The position numbers and the translations under genes were made by a program. This document shows, one piece after another, positions 46,738 to 58,547 of a stretch of DNA of 64,000 bases (position 1 is the stretch's first letter; each line of letters starts with the position of its first letter). The DNA comes from Krasilnikovozyma curviuscula. Its lineage: Eukaryota; Basidiomycota; Tremellomycetes; Cystofilobasidiales; Mrakiaceae. The notes beneath the pieces are model-generated. The model saw only the letters and a program-made list of their open reading frames with translations, did not search any database and was not told where the DNA came from. Location: contig MVAQ01000001.1 in the NCBI GenBank assembly GCA_014825775.1, forward strand, positions 248,001 through 312,000. The letters are read 5' to 3'.

Positions 46738-47473
46738 ATGTTCTGCACCCGTCGAGCTGCAGTGAGAGAGTTCCGCTCTTACTCGACTGGAAATATCAAA
46801 GTCAGCGAGGAGCTTTCTCTGAATGGGTCAAGATTCGTTGGTCGAGCAGCGCGACTTGGTCCTAAGAGCGCCTCACCAGAAGACGAGGTAGGTGAGGACA
46901 AAAACCTCAGACGCTCTGCACATAGCTGATATGGGAATATTCTGTACCAAAGTGTCGGGAAATTCTGTCTAGCTTGCTTAAAATCAAGGTGAGTTGTTTC
47001 GATGGGCAGGTCACGCTGTACAAATGCCGAAACTCGTCTGTACAGAAGATCGCCAACGCCTCACATCCAGCTATGTATGCCTGGAAGTCTGGTCAACAGA
47101 TAGGTAGAAGTGACAGTGGAGAAGCTGGAGCGGGTGTCGTTCTTTCTGAGCTTCTCCAGAACATGGTACGCTTGCTGCGCAGAATTGATTTTTTTTTGTT
47201 TGTCCACTAACAGCTCTTTCCACTTTCAGGGAGTAGACAATACCATTGTCATCGTGACACGATGGGTGAAAACGGATCCGCTATCGCTGGATAATGAACC
47301 TCACTAACGCTTTGTGATTATAACAGTACGGCGGCTCACCCATCGGTCCAGCGAGGTTCCGTCTCATCAAGAACGTAGCGCAAGATGCCCTCCGGAAACT
47401 CCTCTCAGACGAGCAGAACTCTCCTCCATTACCTTCACGACCAAAGCCCACCGTGCGCAAAAAGCATCGCTAA
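46738..47473 (+). CDS. UPF0029/IMPACT-type protein with likely mitochondrial presequence
   Basis: Exons: MFCTRRAAVREFRSYSTGN.. to SPEDE; CREILSSLLKIK (acceptor accaaag near 46950); KIANASHPAMYAWKSGQQ to LSELLQNM; GVDNTIVIVTRW; and YGGSPIGPARFRLIKNVA to the stop. The A-S-H-P-A-M-Y-A-W, SGEAGAGVVLSELLQ and RWYGGSPIGPARF blocks are the signature of the IMPACT N-terminal (UPF0029, YigZ) fold, related to Yih1 and bacterial YigZ. The protein lacks the RWD domain of Yih1. The Arg-rich, acid-poor N-terminus with RSYST looks like a mitochondrial targeting peptide. The molecular function of stand-alone members is not established. Confidence 0.8.
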
Positions 47474-47564
47474 GCCGAACCTACCTCGATAACTTCAACT
47501 TGAAAGGAGAACATACAACGATCATGGTGCAACCATTCACGTCATCTCGTCATGAAATGCATCA

Positions 47565-50002
47565 TCACTCTCCAATACCCCATACTTCCACACCCAAGAT
47601 CTCAAACTTTTTCTGTCCGTTTTCGGAGGTGGTTGTTGTCAGGATCGAGCGATGGAGTGGTTCGTTGTCAAAGGCAGGGCATGAGTCTGATGTGCCCGTC
47701 AGGAGAGATCCATCTAGATAGAGGCCGTATTTCCCATCTCTGCAAAGGTGGTAGAAGAGTCAGAAGGGATGTTCGTAGAGATGCTGATTGACTAAGTGAA
47801 GACTTGCCCTCCGCCAATTGAGATGAAGTCGTTTTCGCACAACAGCATGTAGTCGTTCTTCCCTGTCCACTTGAAAGCCTTTATTTCGGCATCTTCTGCA
47901 TTACTTTTGGATTTGAAGAGGAAGCTATGCACGAATAGCAAAGTTCCTCAATTGACCGCTTGTCTCACGCCGAGATCAGATCTTGAACTCACCATTCACC
48001 GCTACCGTAGTAACCATTAGCGTGGGATTTGATCATCTCATTCGAGAACCCTCCGAAGACAGTGTCACCGTCAAGCGTCTTAACGAGCAAGAGGTTCCCA
48101 TCGCCTTCGCCGCCGATCCTTCGGTCGCCAAACTTCTGACACAGGCGGTATAGGGAAGAGAGGGACGAGCCGTGCTGGTCGAGCGAGTAGATGAGAGTCC
48201 ATATCTGAGGTAAACGATGTCGCGGTGGGAGCGATGGTCGTAGCTATATAAAAGGGATCGACAGGCTTGTCAATGACGTGAACAGAGGGCGGAAACAGAT
48301 AACTCACAAGTTGAGCGATCGTTTCCGTTAGAACAGGATCGGTTCCCTCTCGCCTACCCTTCAGATTGACATTCATCCTCTTCTGAGATGCTTTCGTCGG
48401 ATTGCTCTTAAGCAAGCCTTCGTCTTCATCATTGAGTTCCCAGTTGCCCGTATTCCAGTTCTCGTTGGGCCTGAACCCAGGTGCACCGGATGGAGGGATG
48501 TAGCTAGAGCTAGGGTAGAAACCACTGCTGTTGCTGTGGTCGGAGAAGCCGGAGGAGTTGTGCGCGCCGAAGGGTGTGTTGTGCGTGATGGAGTTCTCGA
48601 GCGAGAGGATGGAGGAAGTGCCTGCGGCAATGGAGGATTGGGCTGCTTGTTGGCCGTGGTGGAGGAGAGACGTCCAGCGTGATTTGGACTTCAAAAGTTG
48701 AGGTAGAGATGCAGGGTTCGAAAAAGATGATGAGGAAGGTGAGGATGATTTTGATGGTGAGTTCGGACGGCTCTTGGATGAGGAAGGGGATGAAGGTGAG
48801 GTGCGGCCATTGTTAGGGAAGTTGGAGAACAGCGTTGATTGTTGCTGTTGTTGAGACGATAGTGACGTTGCGGAAGTACTCTTGACTAGGTTCGGAGTCG
48901 GTGTGCTAGCTCGGGAGGACGAAGAGATGCTTGACCCCGCTCGTTCGCCTCCAGAGACGTTCCTCGATGACGAAGGAAATCTACCTCTCATGGCGTGCTT
49001 GACGAAATCATCCATGCTTTCAGCTTCTTCCTTCTTCCCATTGTTGGCTGTGCTCGTGAAATTTGAGGATGAGGATGGTGTTGAAGGTGTAACGACGACC
49101 CCTAGATTAGTTGGCGGTAGTTTACCTCTGGAAGGGCTTTTTCTTCTGGATATGCTGTCAAACGAGTCTCTTCTCACTGCAGGAGTGAAGAAGTCTTCAC
49201 CATGATCCAACGATGCAGTCCTCGTCGGGTGGAAAAGTTCAGGCTGATCATTCGAAAGGGCGCTGTTAGAGGGCGAGTGAGATATTTGGGAGAGACGTCG
49301 AGGTGGGGACAAGATTGGACGGTCATGACTATTTGAACCTGATCTTGAAGTTTTAAAGGATCGAGCTATGGCGATAGATGATACCGAGGAGGATGGGCCG
49401 CCTAGTGCGGAAAGCGAAGAAGTGGAGTTTGAGGAGAAGGTGCTGCCGGATGCCAGTGGTGTTCGTGAGCCAGGATCTTCGTCTTCGTACAGAGTCGAGG
49501 TACTGCTTTCCTTGGATGACAAACCCAATGAGCTGTCTGCCTTGAATCTGCTGTTGTCAGGGTGCTCCTCGCTGATCATCGATGTGGGTTCACCAACCAG
49601 ACCTCCTCCCGACAGAAAGTCTTCCAATTCACCGCCCACACCATCCCTCCAGTTCTTTTCCTGCCTTAGTTTGGCTTCATGTAGCAGTTCGTCTCGCCTG
49701 TCGAGGTTGATGAGCGGTGCATCTACTGCAAAGTTCTTCGACCACGAGGGGGCTGTCGGTGAATCAAATGACATAAGGTCGACACTTCCACTACTAACTT
49801 CAGCATGGTGTGACCTAGGGGGTGACAAGGGGTCGAAACCTTCTGGACCTGCTGTAGCGACTTCGAAGGAGCCAAAGGAATCGCTCGACTTTCTCGAATG
49901 TGACGGCGACGAAGGGGCTGCAGCTGCAGTCGAGCTTGAATCTGGTTGTGGTGTGGGTATAGGTGATGGGACCTTAGTAGGTACCAGAGGAGCGGGCAGC
50001 AT
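47565..50002 (-). CDS. OXR1: TLD-domain oxidation-resistance protein
   Basis: N-terminal 500 or so residues are disordered and Ser/Pro-rich (MLPAPLVPTKVPSPIPTPQP onward), with NLKGRREGTDPVLTETIAQL just before the conserved domain. After an intron the frame becomes LRPHLPALPRLATSWTLIYS and LDQHGSSLSSLYRLCQKFGD, then GNLLLVKTLDGDTVFGGFSN and GYYGSGECFLFKSKS. The end is KAFKWTGKNDYMLLCENDFI, GGGKGKYGLYLDGSLLTG, TSDSCPAFDNEPL and FEILGVEVWGIGE. These are the hallmark blocks of the TLD domain (OXR1/TLDc), whose members protect against oxidative damage and regulate the V-ATPase. The ATG at 50002 is the first in frame; an upstream exon cannot be excluded. Divergent from RAD54. Confidence 0.9.
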
Positions 50003-50492
50003 CGTACCCACTGCGGCGAAACAAACTTGGCTTGACGGTAAGCTGCTTACTGCCTGCCCTGTGAGTGTCGATGACACATGTGCACGGTCGCTAAACGTCG
50101 ATTCCTTCAATTTTTTGCTAATTGGTGTTCAGAGTCTTACGGCCTACTGAAAGGCTAAGAATACCCATCGTAAACTACTGAAATTTTTGCTCAGCTCTGA
50201 AAAGCTCAAAGGTGCGCTAGCTTGGACTAGTTGGGTTGGCAGTGAGCAGATACATTGAAACCCTCTGTCATCTCGAATCTCGCTGGGAGACGCTGTTGCT
50301 TTACCTCCAGCACAGTTTCTTCCTAACCTCATCGTTATTGATTTTTTTATTTTTTTCAGTCTAATTTAATGTCCGTTTTTCTGGCAAGGAAAGCACACGC
50401 GCGAAGGCAGCCCGATCCAAACGACCACGACCCGCTGCCACTGCCCCCCTCCGCTCCCTTCTTTCTTTCTTTTTCCTTCCCACTCTCTTTTA
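50003..50492. promoter_or_regulatory. Divergent region OXR1 / RAD54
   Basis: 490 bp between divergent starts. A T-rich acceptor-like stretch (tttttttcag) ends at 50359, ten bases before an ATG at 50369 that is in frame with RAD54. It may mark a 5'UTR intron or an N-terminally extended RAD54 form. Confidence 0.4.
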
Positions 50493-53400
50493 CCATGTAT
50501 AGAAGGACATCAGGACTGACTACAGGTGTAGCTGAGTCCTCTGCCCCTCCAGGAATGGCTGCAGGTGGATTTGGGGTAGTCAGCTTCAAGAAGTTTTCCA
50601 GCCCCTTGATGGGAAAGAGACCTGAAAGAGCTATCCCACCTCGAAAAGTAAGCTCAGGTATTCACTTCCTCTGACGCGATTCATTCTAGTCTTTCTAGCT
50701 GACTTACTTGGTTCTTAATTCGCTGTGTTTGTGTCGCTGCAGCGAGCTCGGGTTTCCTACAAGGAAGGCCAAACAGAGGAAAATTCGGACGATGAGAATA
50801 AATCGAGGCCCAAGAAGCAGAAGAGAACTCTGGTCGACGAGATGGAGTTTGATGACGACGGTAACCCGTTGGGAGAAATCAACATCAACAAGAAATATCC
50901 GATTTACGAGGTAAAACTTGGCCGCCTTACTGGCAAGTGAGTTTCTCCCTTGGTTCTCGTTCTCCTCTCCTCTATATCTGCCATGAGAAATATCCTTGGT
51001 ACTGACTGCTGCTGCTGTACATCGATCGTACATTCTTCAGGTTCTCAGTCCCTGGAATCAAAACCTCTACCGGCGAAATCGTAGTCCACCAACTCTCCCA
51101 TGCATCCCTCGGTGTCCGACGCCAACCAAACTTGGCCCCTCGCCCATTACATGACCCGATGGGTGACCACGCCATTGTGCTGTACGATCCAACTGTCGAC
51201 TTCCGCGAGACCGTGGAGGAAAAAGCCATCCGAGAGGCTGAAGAAGCCGCGAAGCTGAAGAAGGAGGAAGAAGCTAAGAAGTTAGGCAATGGTCATAATC
51301 CCCACAAGAGTTTGAAGGAGATTTTGGGTATTGGGAATGAGATCGAGCAGAAAAGGGTCAAGGTACCCGTCGTTATCGATCCTCGACTGAGCAAGGTTCT
51401 AAGACCACATCAGATTGAGGGTGTCAAGGTCAGTGATGAGTCTTATTTTGTTTTCCGTCTGACAGCATCTCCACTAATTTAGAGCCTGTGCACTATCTCA
51501 GTTCTTGTATCGATGCGCGACTGGTCTTATAGCCGACAGCGCGTTTGGGTAAGGGTCCCTCATTCGCTTCCTCATGTTTCGGCAACTTGCTAAATGAGAT
51601 TCCCGTCACTAGATGTATCATGGCTGACGAGATGGGTCTTGGTAAGTCTTTATTCTACGGAGAGGCAGGTCGCTTACTTTCTGACGCCATTTCGCTTCTT
51701 GCCAGGTAAAACGCTTCAATGCATTGCGCTCCTCTTCACTCTCCTCAAGCAATCCCCAAATGCAGGAAAGGGAACCATCGAGAAGTGTATCATCGCGTGT
51801 CCGTCGAGTTTGGTCAAGAATTGGGGCAACGAACTTGGTACGTTTTTAAGACTTGTGCTGAAAGGATGGCGCTGCTGAAACCGACGGGATTTCCGATTCA
51901 ACTAGTGAAATGGTTGGGACCAGGCGCAATCTCGCCGCTATCTGTCGATGGAAAGGGAGGAAGAGCGGAGCTCATTCCAGCTGTTCGTAGATGGGTACAA
52001 GCTAGAGGCCGACAGGTCACTCTTCCAGGTCTGTGTCACCGACCCTCCTGCAACGTTTGGATCTCATCATTGACCAACAATTTTATCTCATTTAGTAATG
52101 ATTGTTTCTTACGAAACACTCCGATCGTTGGAAGAAGAACTGGCGAGCTGTGAGGTCGGACTGATGTTGTGTGATGAAGGTCATCGACTGAAGAACTCAG
52201 AGAGTCTGACGTTCAGAGCGTTGACTGCTATCAAGTGTAAAAGAAGAGTCATTTTGACTGGCACACCGGTCCAGGTGAGTGTCATTTCTCACAATAGTCC
52301 CGTTTACAGCTCTGACAGACGGATCTTTTGACCATTCTAGAACGACTTGACGGAGTACTTTTCGCTCCTCAACTTCGCCAATCCAGACTACTTGGGTACT
52401 CGACTTGATTTTAGAAAGAACTACGAGCTCGCGATTCTCCGTGGAAGAGATGCCGATGCGTCTGACACGGAGAAGGAAATCTCTAATCAGAAGTTGAAGG
52501 AGTTGGGTCTTCAGGTCAACAAGTTCATCATTCGCCGGACAAATGACCTTCTCTCCAAATACTGTGAGGCTGTCGCCTCTCTTACTATAGCTCTATCATC
52601 GTCTCTGACTCATCCCCCTATGATTCAAAAGTGCCTGTCAAGTATGAAGCTGTTGTCTTCTGCAGTCTTTCTTCTCTCCAACTGTCGCTCTACAATCTCT
52701 TCACTTCCTCATCTGAGATCAAGAAACTACTAAGAGGTGTTGGTTCGCAACCTCTAAAAGCCATCAACATACTGAAGAAGCTGTGTAACCACCCTGACTT
52801 GCTGGACCTGCCGAACGACTTGGAGGGCTGTGAGAAACTGCTTCCGGAGGGATACGTTGCTCAAGGAAGAGGCCGAACTGTCAATTGTAGCTGGGGTGGC
52901 AAATTTGTTGTTCTAGAAAGGTAGATTGTACTCGAGGAGATGATAATTCTTGTTTGGTCGCTGACTCATGTCTTCTTCCTCCTTGCAGGTTTTTACATCG
53001 ACTGAGAACAACGACTACGGACAAAATCGTCCTCATCAGTAACTACACGCAGACATTAGATCTCTTTGAGAAGATGTGCCGTAACAATAGGTGAGTTACT
53101 ATTGTCGTATCTAACTCCCCTCCTCCTGGGGCTGACCGGGTCTGTTTTCTTTTTTAGATACCCTTGCTTGCGTCTCGACGGAACGATGAACATCAACAAG
53201 CGACAAAAGCTTGTGGATCAATTTAATGATCCTGAAGGGGGTCAATTCGTCTTTTTGCTGTCTTCAAAAGCTGGTGGATGTGGTATTAATCTCATCGGTG
53301 CCAATAGATTGATCCTGTTTGATCCAGATTGGGTGAGTAGTCTATGATTCACGTTTTCATTCTTCGTCTCTTTGAACTTAAAATGAGTTTCTACTTCGGT

Positions 53401-54240
53401 TCCCCCTCTAGAACCCTGCTTGTAAATCCAAAAGTTGATTGACTTGACCCCCCTCCCCCTATTGCAACTGACTCTACTCTCGGTTCTCTAGCGGATCAAC
53501 AGGCGCTTGCTCGAGTCTGGCGTGATGGCCAGAAGAAAGAATGCTTCGTTTATCGTTTCATCTCAACGGTAAGCTCAATGTATTCTTCACATTTCCGCTC
53601 AGGTGCTGATTTTCCCATTGTTTTGTAGGGCACCATTGAGGAGAAGGTGTTCCAAAGACAGTAAGCAACGATTTGATTTTTTGGAGAAACTCAGTTTCAA
53701 CTGACACATTGCTTTTCTGCAGGGCTCAGAAGATGGCGTTATCGTCTTGTGTCGTAGACGAGAATGAGGATACAGAACGTCACTTTACACTCGACAGTCT
53801 GCGCCAACTTTTCACTTTCAATGCTAACACTCTCTGCGATACTCACGATACGTTCAAGTGTAAACGATGCAAACACGGCACGCAAACTGTAAAAGCGCCC
53901 GCGCTACTGTACGGAGATACTAGCTCGTGAGTTAACAATCAGCCTCGATTTCCCTCGGAATATCTCACCTAACATATATCAACTTTATAGATGGAATCAC
54001 TTTACCAATGAGAATCTTGGTGGAATGCACGACGATTTGCTTCGAGCTGAGCTTGGACTTCCAGAAGTCAGCTATGTTTGTGAGTACTGTTTCATCCCCA
54101 AACAATAATTTGAACAAACTCTCACTCGACACCTTGACAATCTTCTCGATAGTTCAATATATCAGTGAGACACATCCCTTTCGTATACTTAGTGGACTTG
54201 GCTTCTGAACTTATCTTTTGTTTCTCTTTTAGGTCACTAA
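50493..54240 (+). CDS. RAD54: Rad54 SNF2-family DNA translocase
   Basis: Start [20 protein letters not shown]; an in-frame ATG at 50369 would add 41 residues. The N-terminal region contains [14 protein letters not shown]. Helicase motifs are all present: I ([16 protein letters not shown]), Ia ([12 protein letters not shown]), II ([12 protein letters not shown]), III ([20 protein letters not shown]), IV ([19 protein letters not shown]), V ([20 protein letters not shown]) and VI ([20 protein letters not shown]). A zinc-knuckle-like C-terminal part, [17 protein letters not shown], precedes [20 protein letters not shown] and the end SYVFQYISH, reached by the last intron. Rad54 drives Rad51-mediated homologous recombination. 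A 10-nt exon (53412-53421) carries the conserved NPA. The last exon choice gives the usual YISH ending. Confidence 0.95.
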
Positions 54241-55067
54241 ACCTCAACGCGCATCACCACCGCACACAGATCAATCGTCCATCCGCTTTTATATGAACCC
54301 CAACTATCATGACTATTCTCACGCCCTATTGTATCTATGTACTTGTGTTCTTCCTGCCGTTCCCTCATATAGAGAGACCTGATGTGATCTTGACGAAATC
54401 AATATGCTTCACGAAGCTTCAGAGACGGCGCTGGAGTTGGATGCTTAAAACTCCAACAATACATCTTTCTTGACGATTTATTGGTTCTGGGCTGTGCTGC
54501 AGCTTGGTTTGAGTTCAAAATGTCGATTTCCATACGTCGCGCTCCACTCATGTTTCGTCGTATAGTGGGTTTCAGGAGCCTCGATGGTTATGTACTTCGG
54601 TAAATCATATCTCCATAAAAAAATTTTATTTTATAATTGGCTGTGCATCCCTGGGTCTACTATGAAGGGATTCATCCCTACAGCGACTTTCGGTTTAGTT
54701 CCAATGATTTGGTTTCAGATTTGTTTCAATGACCTGCAGAGCATCAGTAATGATAGAATGAAATTGGTATAGAAATAGATCTCTCTGATACTTCCTATGA
54801 GATCTGTCCCTAGGATATTGAGTGGTCCTGTTCATCTGCAAAAACAAGATCGAGATCGTCATCTTCCCTGCAGACCTACCTGCTACAGATGTCCCACCCA
54901 GAAAAGTGAGTGCTATTTCTACATTTCTTTGTTAAATCTCCTCGAAGAAGGATAGACGCTCGGGCACTTCAATCGATTTACTGCTGTGTGTCTATACATT
55001 AGATCTTGTTGTTAAGATGGAGGCAAAATTATAAATACAATATCGTCGCAAACAAGATACAACGAAG
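54241..55067. other. Intergenic, RAD54 / CCZ1 convergent
   Basis: 827 bp between two convergent stop codons. Open frames are short and show no splice continuity. Long for a convergent gap in this window; a non-coding transcript or unrecognised small gene could be here. Confidence 0.3.
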
Positions 55068-57453
55068 CTAACAAAATCCACCACCTTCTACTGTGCTTAT
55101 CAAATACTTCAATCGATCCTCTGCGTCCGTTAGCGTTAGTCCCTTCCCTTCGTGAACTATCATAATTTCTTCTGCGTTGAGTGCCTCTTCAGTATCTTCC
55201 CCACTCCTCATCTTGTTGGCTGTAACGATCCATCCTCCACCGATGCTCATTTTGGCGTAGCTCTCCAACGTTTCTTCTCTCCTAGACAATTTGGAGCTTC
55301 GGAACAGCGAATCTTGTTTCATCATCCTGTGGAGGGGCGATCTCCACGTCTGCGTTGGTTTGAGATGATGAGATGTCGTCGAGTAGATCAAAGCTGGGGG
55401 AGGGGTGGGATGCAACCTTGGCGGTTTCACCTTTGACGAGAGATTGAACCGCTGCAGGTACTTTGACATCGTCTCTGTGGAGGGATGAGATGTAGATACT
55501 GAGGGTGAGGGTGAGGGCGAAAGCATAATAAATGCGAATGGGCTGTTCGGGTCGCTGTCGGAGATGTAGTAGTCCACCTTCGTCTTTTGAGTCGTCTTCA
55601 ACGGTACTTCTGGTCCCTGTCTATCCTCAAGAGCATCGAGCCAGACATAAACTGTTTCCCAAGGGAGAAGTGGAAGTGCCGCTTCTGGTAGTGATGTTGG
55701 CAGTGGCAGGTCTTCACCCAACGCTTCAAATAGCGCTGAGTTGTCCAGCGCGGTATCGGCCATCACTGAAGACGAGGATTTCGTTGAGGCTGAAGATGGA
55801 GAGACAATTTCCTTCTCTTCTGTTGGACTTTCAAGTGTCGTTGCTGTGATGATAGGCGTTGGATCGGTAGTACTGGCTGTCGTTTCAGTTGAGGCTGATT
55901 CACTGTTTGCCGATGGGACGTTCCCGAGCTCAGAAAGCTCAGGGGTGGGAGGTATAATGCGGGGTGTTCCAGGAATAGCCAAGTCGCCTTTTGGTACTGT
56001 GGTGTCCTCCTGCTCTTGCTTCGATTGTTCAGCACCCAAAGCTTTCCTTACTCCGAACAGGTCACCAATCCCACCCCACAGCTCCATGTTACTCTTCTTA
56101 GCTTTTACGATCTTTGAATCGCTAGAGTTCGAGTGAGGAGAGATTACAGGTGTGACGAGAGGTGCTGAGCCGGATGAGGCTCGGAGAGGTTTTGTGGGTG
56201 TTGATGTACCATTTCTGGCTCCCAAACCGACCCAGGACAGAGTGGTGTTCGTCATTTCAGCTAATATGTCAGCGGCACTACTTGTGTCCTTCGAAGATGT
56301 ATTGGTGTTGGGAAGAGCACTTGACCCTGGCGAAAGCGGCTGTTTGTCATCTTGAGAGGGTGGAGATGGTTGAAAAGGCGCAGGAAGGCGAGACTGGAAG
56401 TAGTTGGTTAAAGCTATCGTCGACGCAGTGAGAGGAAACGGCTGTGAGGTGAGATGGAGGTGAGATGGTGTGATAATCATGTGCGGTTCTTTTATCGTGA
56501 ATTCCTCGTTCATTGTTGACAGTTGAGGTGAGGGTGATATCGAGATGAGGCCTGTGAGAAGAACGAGAATCGGCGACTAGTCTCAAACAGAAGCATCTCC
56601 CTTGTACTAACCACCTAGATGATTTTCAAAAACCACTCCAGCTTCCATCTCATCTTCCCAATTGCTCTTCCACACGTTAAAGAACCTCTCCACTACCTTC
56701 TCAAGCTTAGCTCTTCCTTCTTCCTCCAGTATGCGACCTAATGGACCATTGAGAAGCTATTACATAGCTTGATCAGAGTCCTGTCTCTAACGCAGCGTCT
56801 CTAGATGTACATACCTTGAAATCAGCGTAGGCTCTCAGAAGCGATGATTCCAAGTACTCCTGAGGGATAAACTGTTTCTTGGGTTTCGTTCTAACAGAGC
56901 CAGGTTTAATGTTTGGTTTTACTGGTACATTCAGAAGGTCCACTTTCTACAATTGTTAAAACCAGTGTCAGTCCTCTATCACCGGAAATGCGGGCTAAGC
57001 TGAATGCTCTCTTGGACGCACCACATGGATAAAGAAATCGTATTCCAGCTCCAACGTAACAAGGTTCGAGTTTAACGAAGAGGTATGTGTGGCTGGTGCA
57101 ACGACAGAGAACAGCCTGTGGAACGAGAGGAAGAAAGTCAGTTACCTTTCCAATCGAGGACGCCTGAGGGGTGATACTCGCCGTGCAAAGTCGTTCAGTC
57201 CTTTCGCCAGCCCAATCTGTCTCAGCATCTTATCCCTAGTCACTGGATGCTGGTTGGATGAGTAGTAGATCATATGAGCTAGTTCTTCATCATCTTCAGC
57301 TTGATCCCCCGTCAAGGCTTGTGGCTCTTTCTCGTTCCCTTCACTAACTGAGAGAGCTGACTGGTGCTTCTCAGGTTTGAGAGTTGGATTGTAGATGATC
57401 AGATAAGCCAGCATTGCTGCACTGGGCACGAAATGTGAGGAATCAAGTCCCAC
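55068..57453 (-). CDS. CCZ1: Ccz1, Mon1-Ccz1 Rab7 GEF subunit
   Basis: The first exon has MLAYLIIYNPTLKPEKHQSA, then EELAHMIYYSSNQHPVTRDK and MLRQIGLAKGLNDFAR, the first-longin-domain pattern of CCZ1/INTU/HPS4 proteins (Y-x-x-I-Y-N-P-T-L, hydrophobic strand, then K-x-x-Q-I-G-L-x-x-G-L). Next exons give LNSNLVTLELEYDFFIHV and YLESSLLRAYADFKLLNGPL. The long last exon is mainly disordered, with a better-ordered end (LPLLPWETVYVWLDALEDRQ; GGWIVTANKMRSGEDTEEAL). With Mon1, Ccz1 activates the Rab7 homologue for vacuole and autophagosome fusion. The start may be 57453 or an in-frame ATG 39 bases further in (57414). Good N-terminal match; C-terminal longin domains not clearly visible. Confidence 0.78.
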
Positions 57454-57617
57454 CCTAGTCGTCGTCTGGTGCTACAAGCATGTGGCGCTCAAGGCATGAT
57501 GTTCTCACACAAATGAAGAAACGCAGCTTGCAAACAGCATCAAACTAAATCAATAGTATTGCCTCCAAAACAAACACATTCCCTCTATAGTAGAATCGAC
57601 CCTCAGGAAGCTTAGTT

Positions 57618-58254
57618 CTACTTCTTTCCTCCTTTCCTTTTGCGGGATCCATCAGACTTTGCCTTAGCGTGTCCCTCAGGTATCCAGTCTTCATCGTATG
57701 TCTTTTTGGTAGAACGAGTGTCGAATTCTGGTTCTGGTTCAGCAGCTGGCTCCTTGTTCTGGTACAGGTGTCTCAAGTCAACCTCAACGAACTCCCGCTT
57801 GTTTGGGTTTGGCACCACTGCGTAAAAAAGGACAGCAGTCAGTCACCCAAAGCCCAGAGAACAAGTTAGATAGAATTAAATACTCACTGGCTTTTCGGAC
57901 GTTGGTTTGGAAACCAGCAGATCCTCTACCGAAGCTTTAATCGCAATGAGAAAGACGCCATTAGCGCCAGCACAACCAAGCCTAATGCGTGAAAACGGTA
58001 GATTACCCAGTCAAAGGTCCCTTCAAGTATCTGACCCAAACGAATCCTCCAACTACACTAGCAACGACAGCTCCAGCGAGGTAGATACCGGCACTGAATG
58101 AGGAAACGAACCGGATTAGTTTACTGAAGCTCAGTATGGATTTTTTAGTGTCAAAGCAGACCAAAGAGCTAAATTCAACTTATACTTACGTTTCGATATC
58201 GAGTCCCTTGAAGAAATCAACGACTTCAGCTTGATATTGAGTGACTTTTTCCAT
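57618..58254 (-). CDS. Small single-pass membrane protein, unknown
   Basis: Four exons join in phase: MEKVTQYQAEVVDFFKGLDI..ET; AGIYLAGAVVASVVGGFVWV with RYLKGPLTG; FGRGSAGFQTNVRKA; and MVPNPNKREFVEVDLRHLYQ to a basic end SRKRKGGKK. One glycine/valine-rich membrane span (about residues 23-42) sits after a short amphipathic helix. The C-terminal half is charged and includes TKKTYDEDWIPEGHAKAK. About 130 residues. I do not recognise the family. The Lys-rich tail does not match the K-K-x-x ER-retrieval signal exactly. The acceptor ttaaag for the third exon is preferred over the earlier cattag because only it continues into KAMVPNPNKRE. Confidence 0.68.
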
Positions 58255-58547
58255 TTTTTGAACGAATAATGTGTGGAAGGTGCGAGCAAGACTCGATCCG
58301 GTCGTCTGAGGATTGAAAGTGGTTTCCACTTGAGTTGAATCCTTTCCAATTTTTTTCGAGGCACTGATAGGGTCTTCAAAATCACATTAAACTCATCCTG
58401 CATTGACAGAAGCTAAATAAAATTGATAAACTGTGCACTCGAATTTCCCCCAGTGCCTGCGCCAAAAAGAAATCAAAGTCTCGTCGTTGACCAGCGCTAT
58501 AGATGAGTACATCAATTTCGACAGGGCAGAACTAAGAACCCCTCAAG

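Noticed and set aside
49368..50150. 260-codon plus-strand frame inside the OXR1 locus
   Set aside because: It is antisense to the Ser-rich N-terminal exon of OXR1; low-complexity Ser codons keep the opposite strand open.
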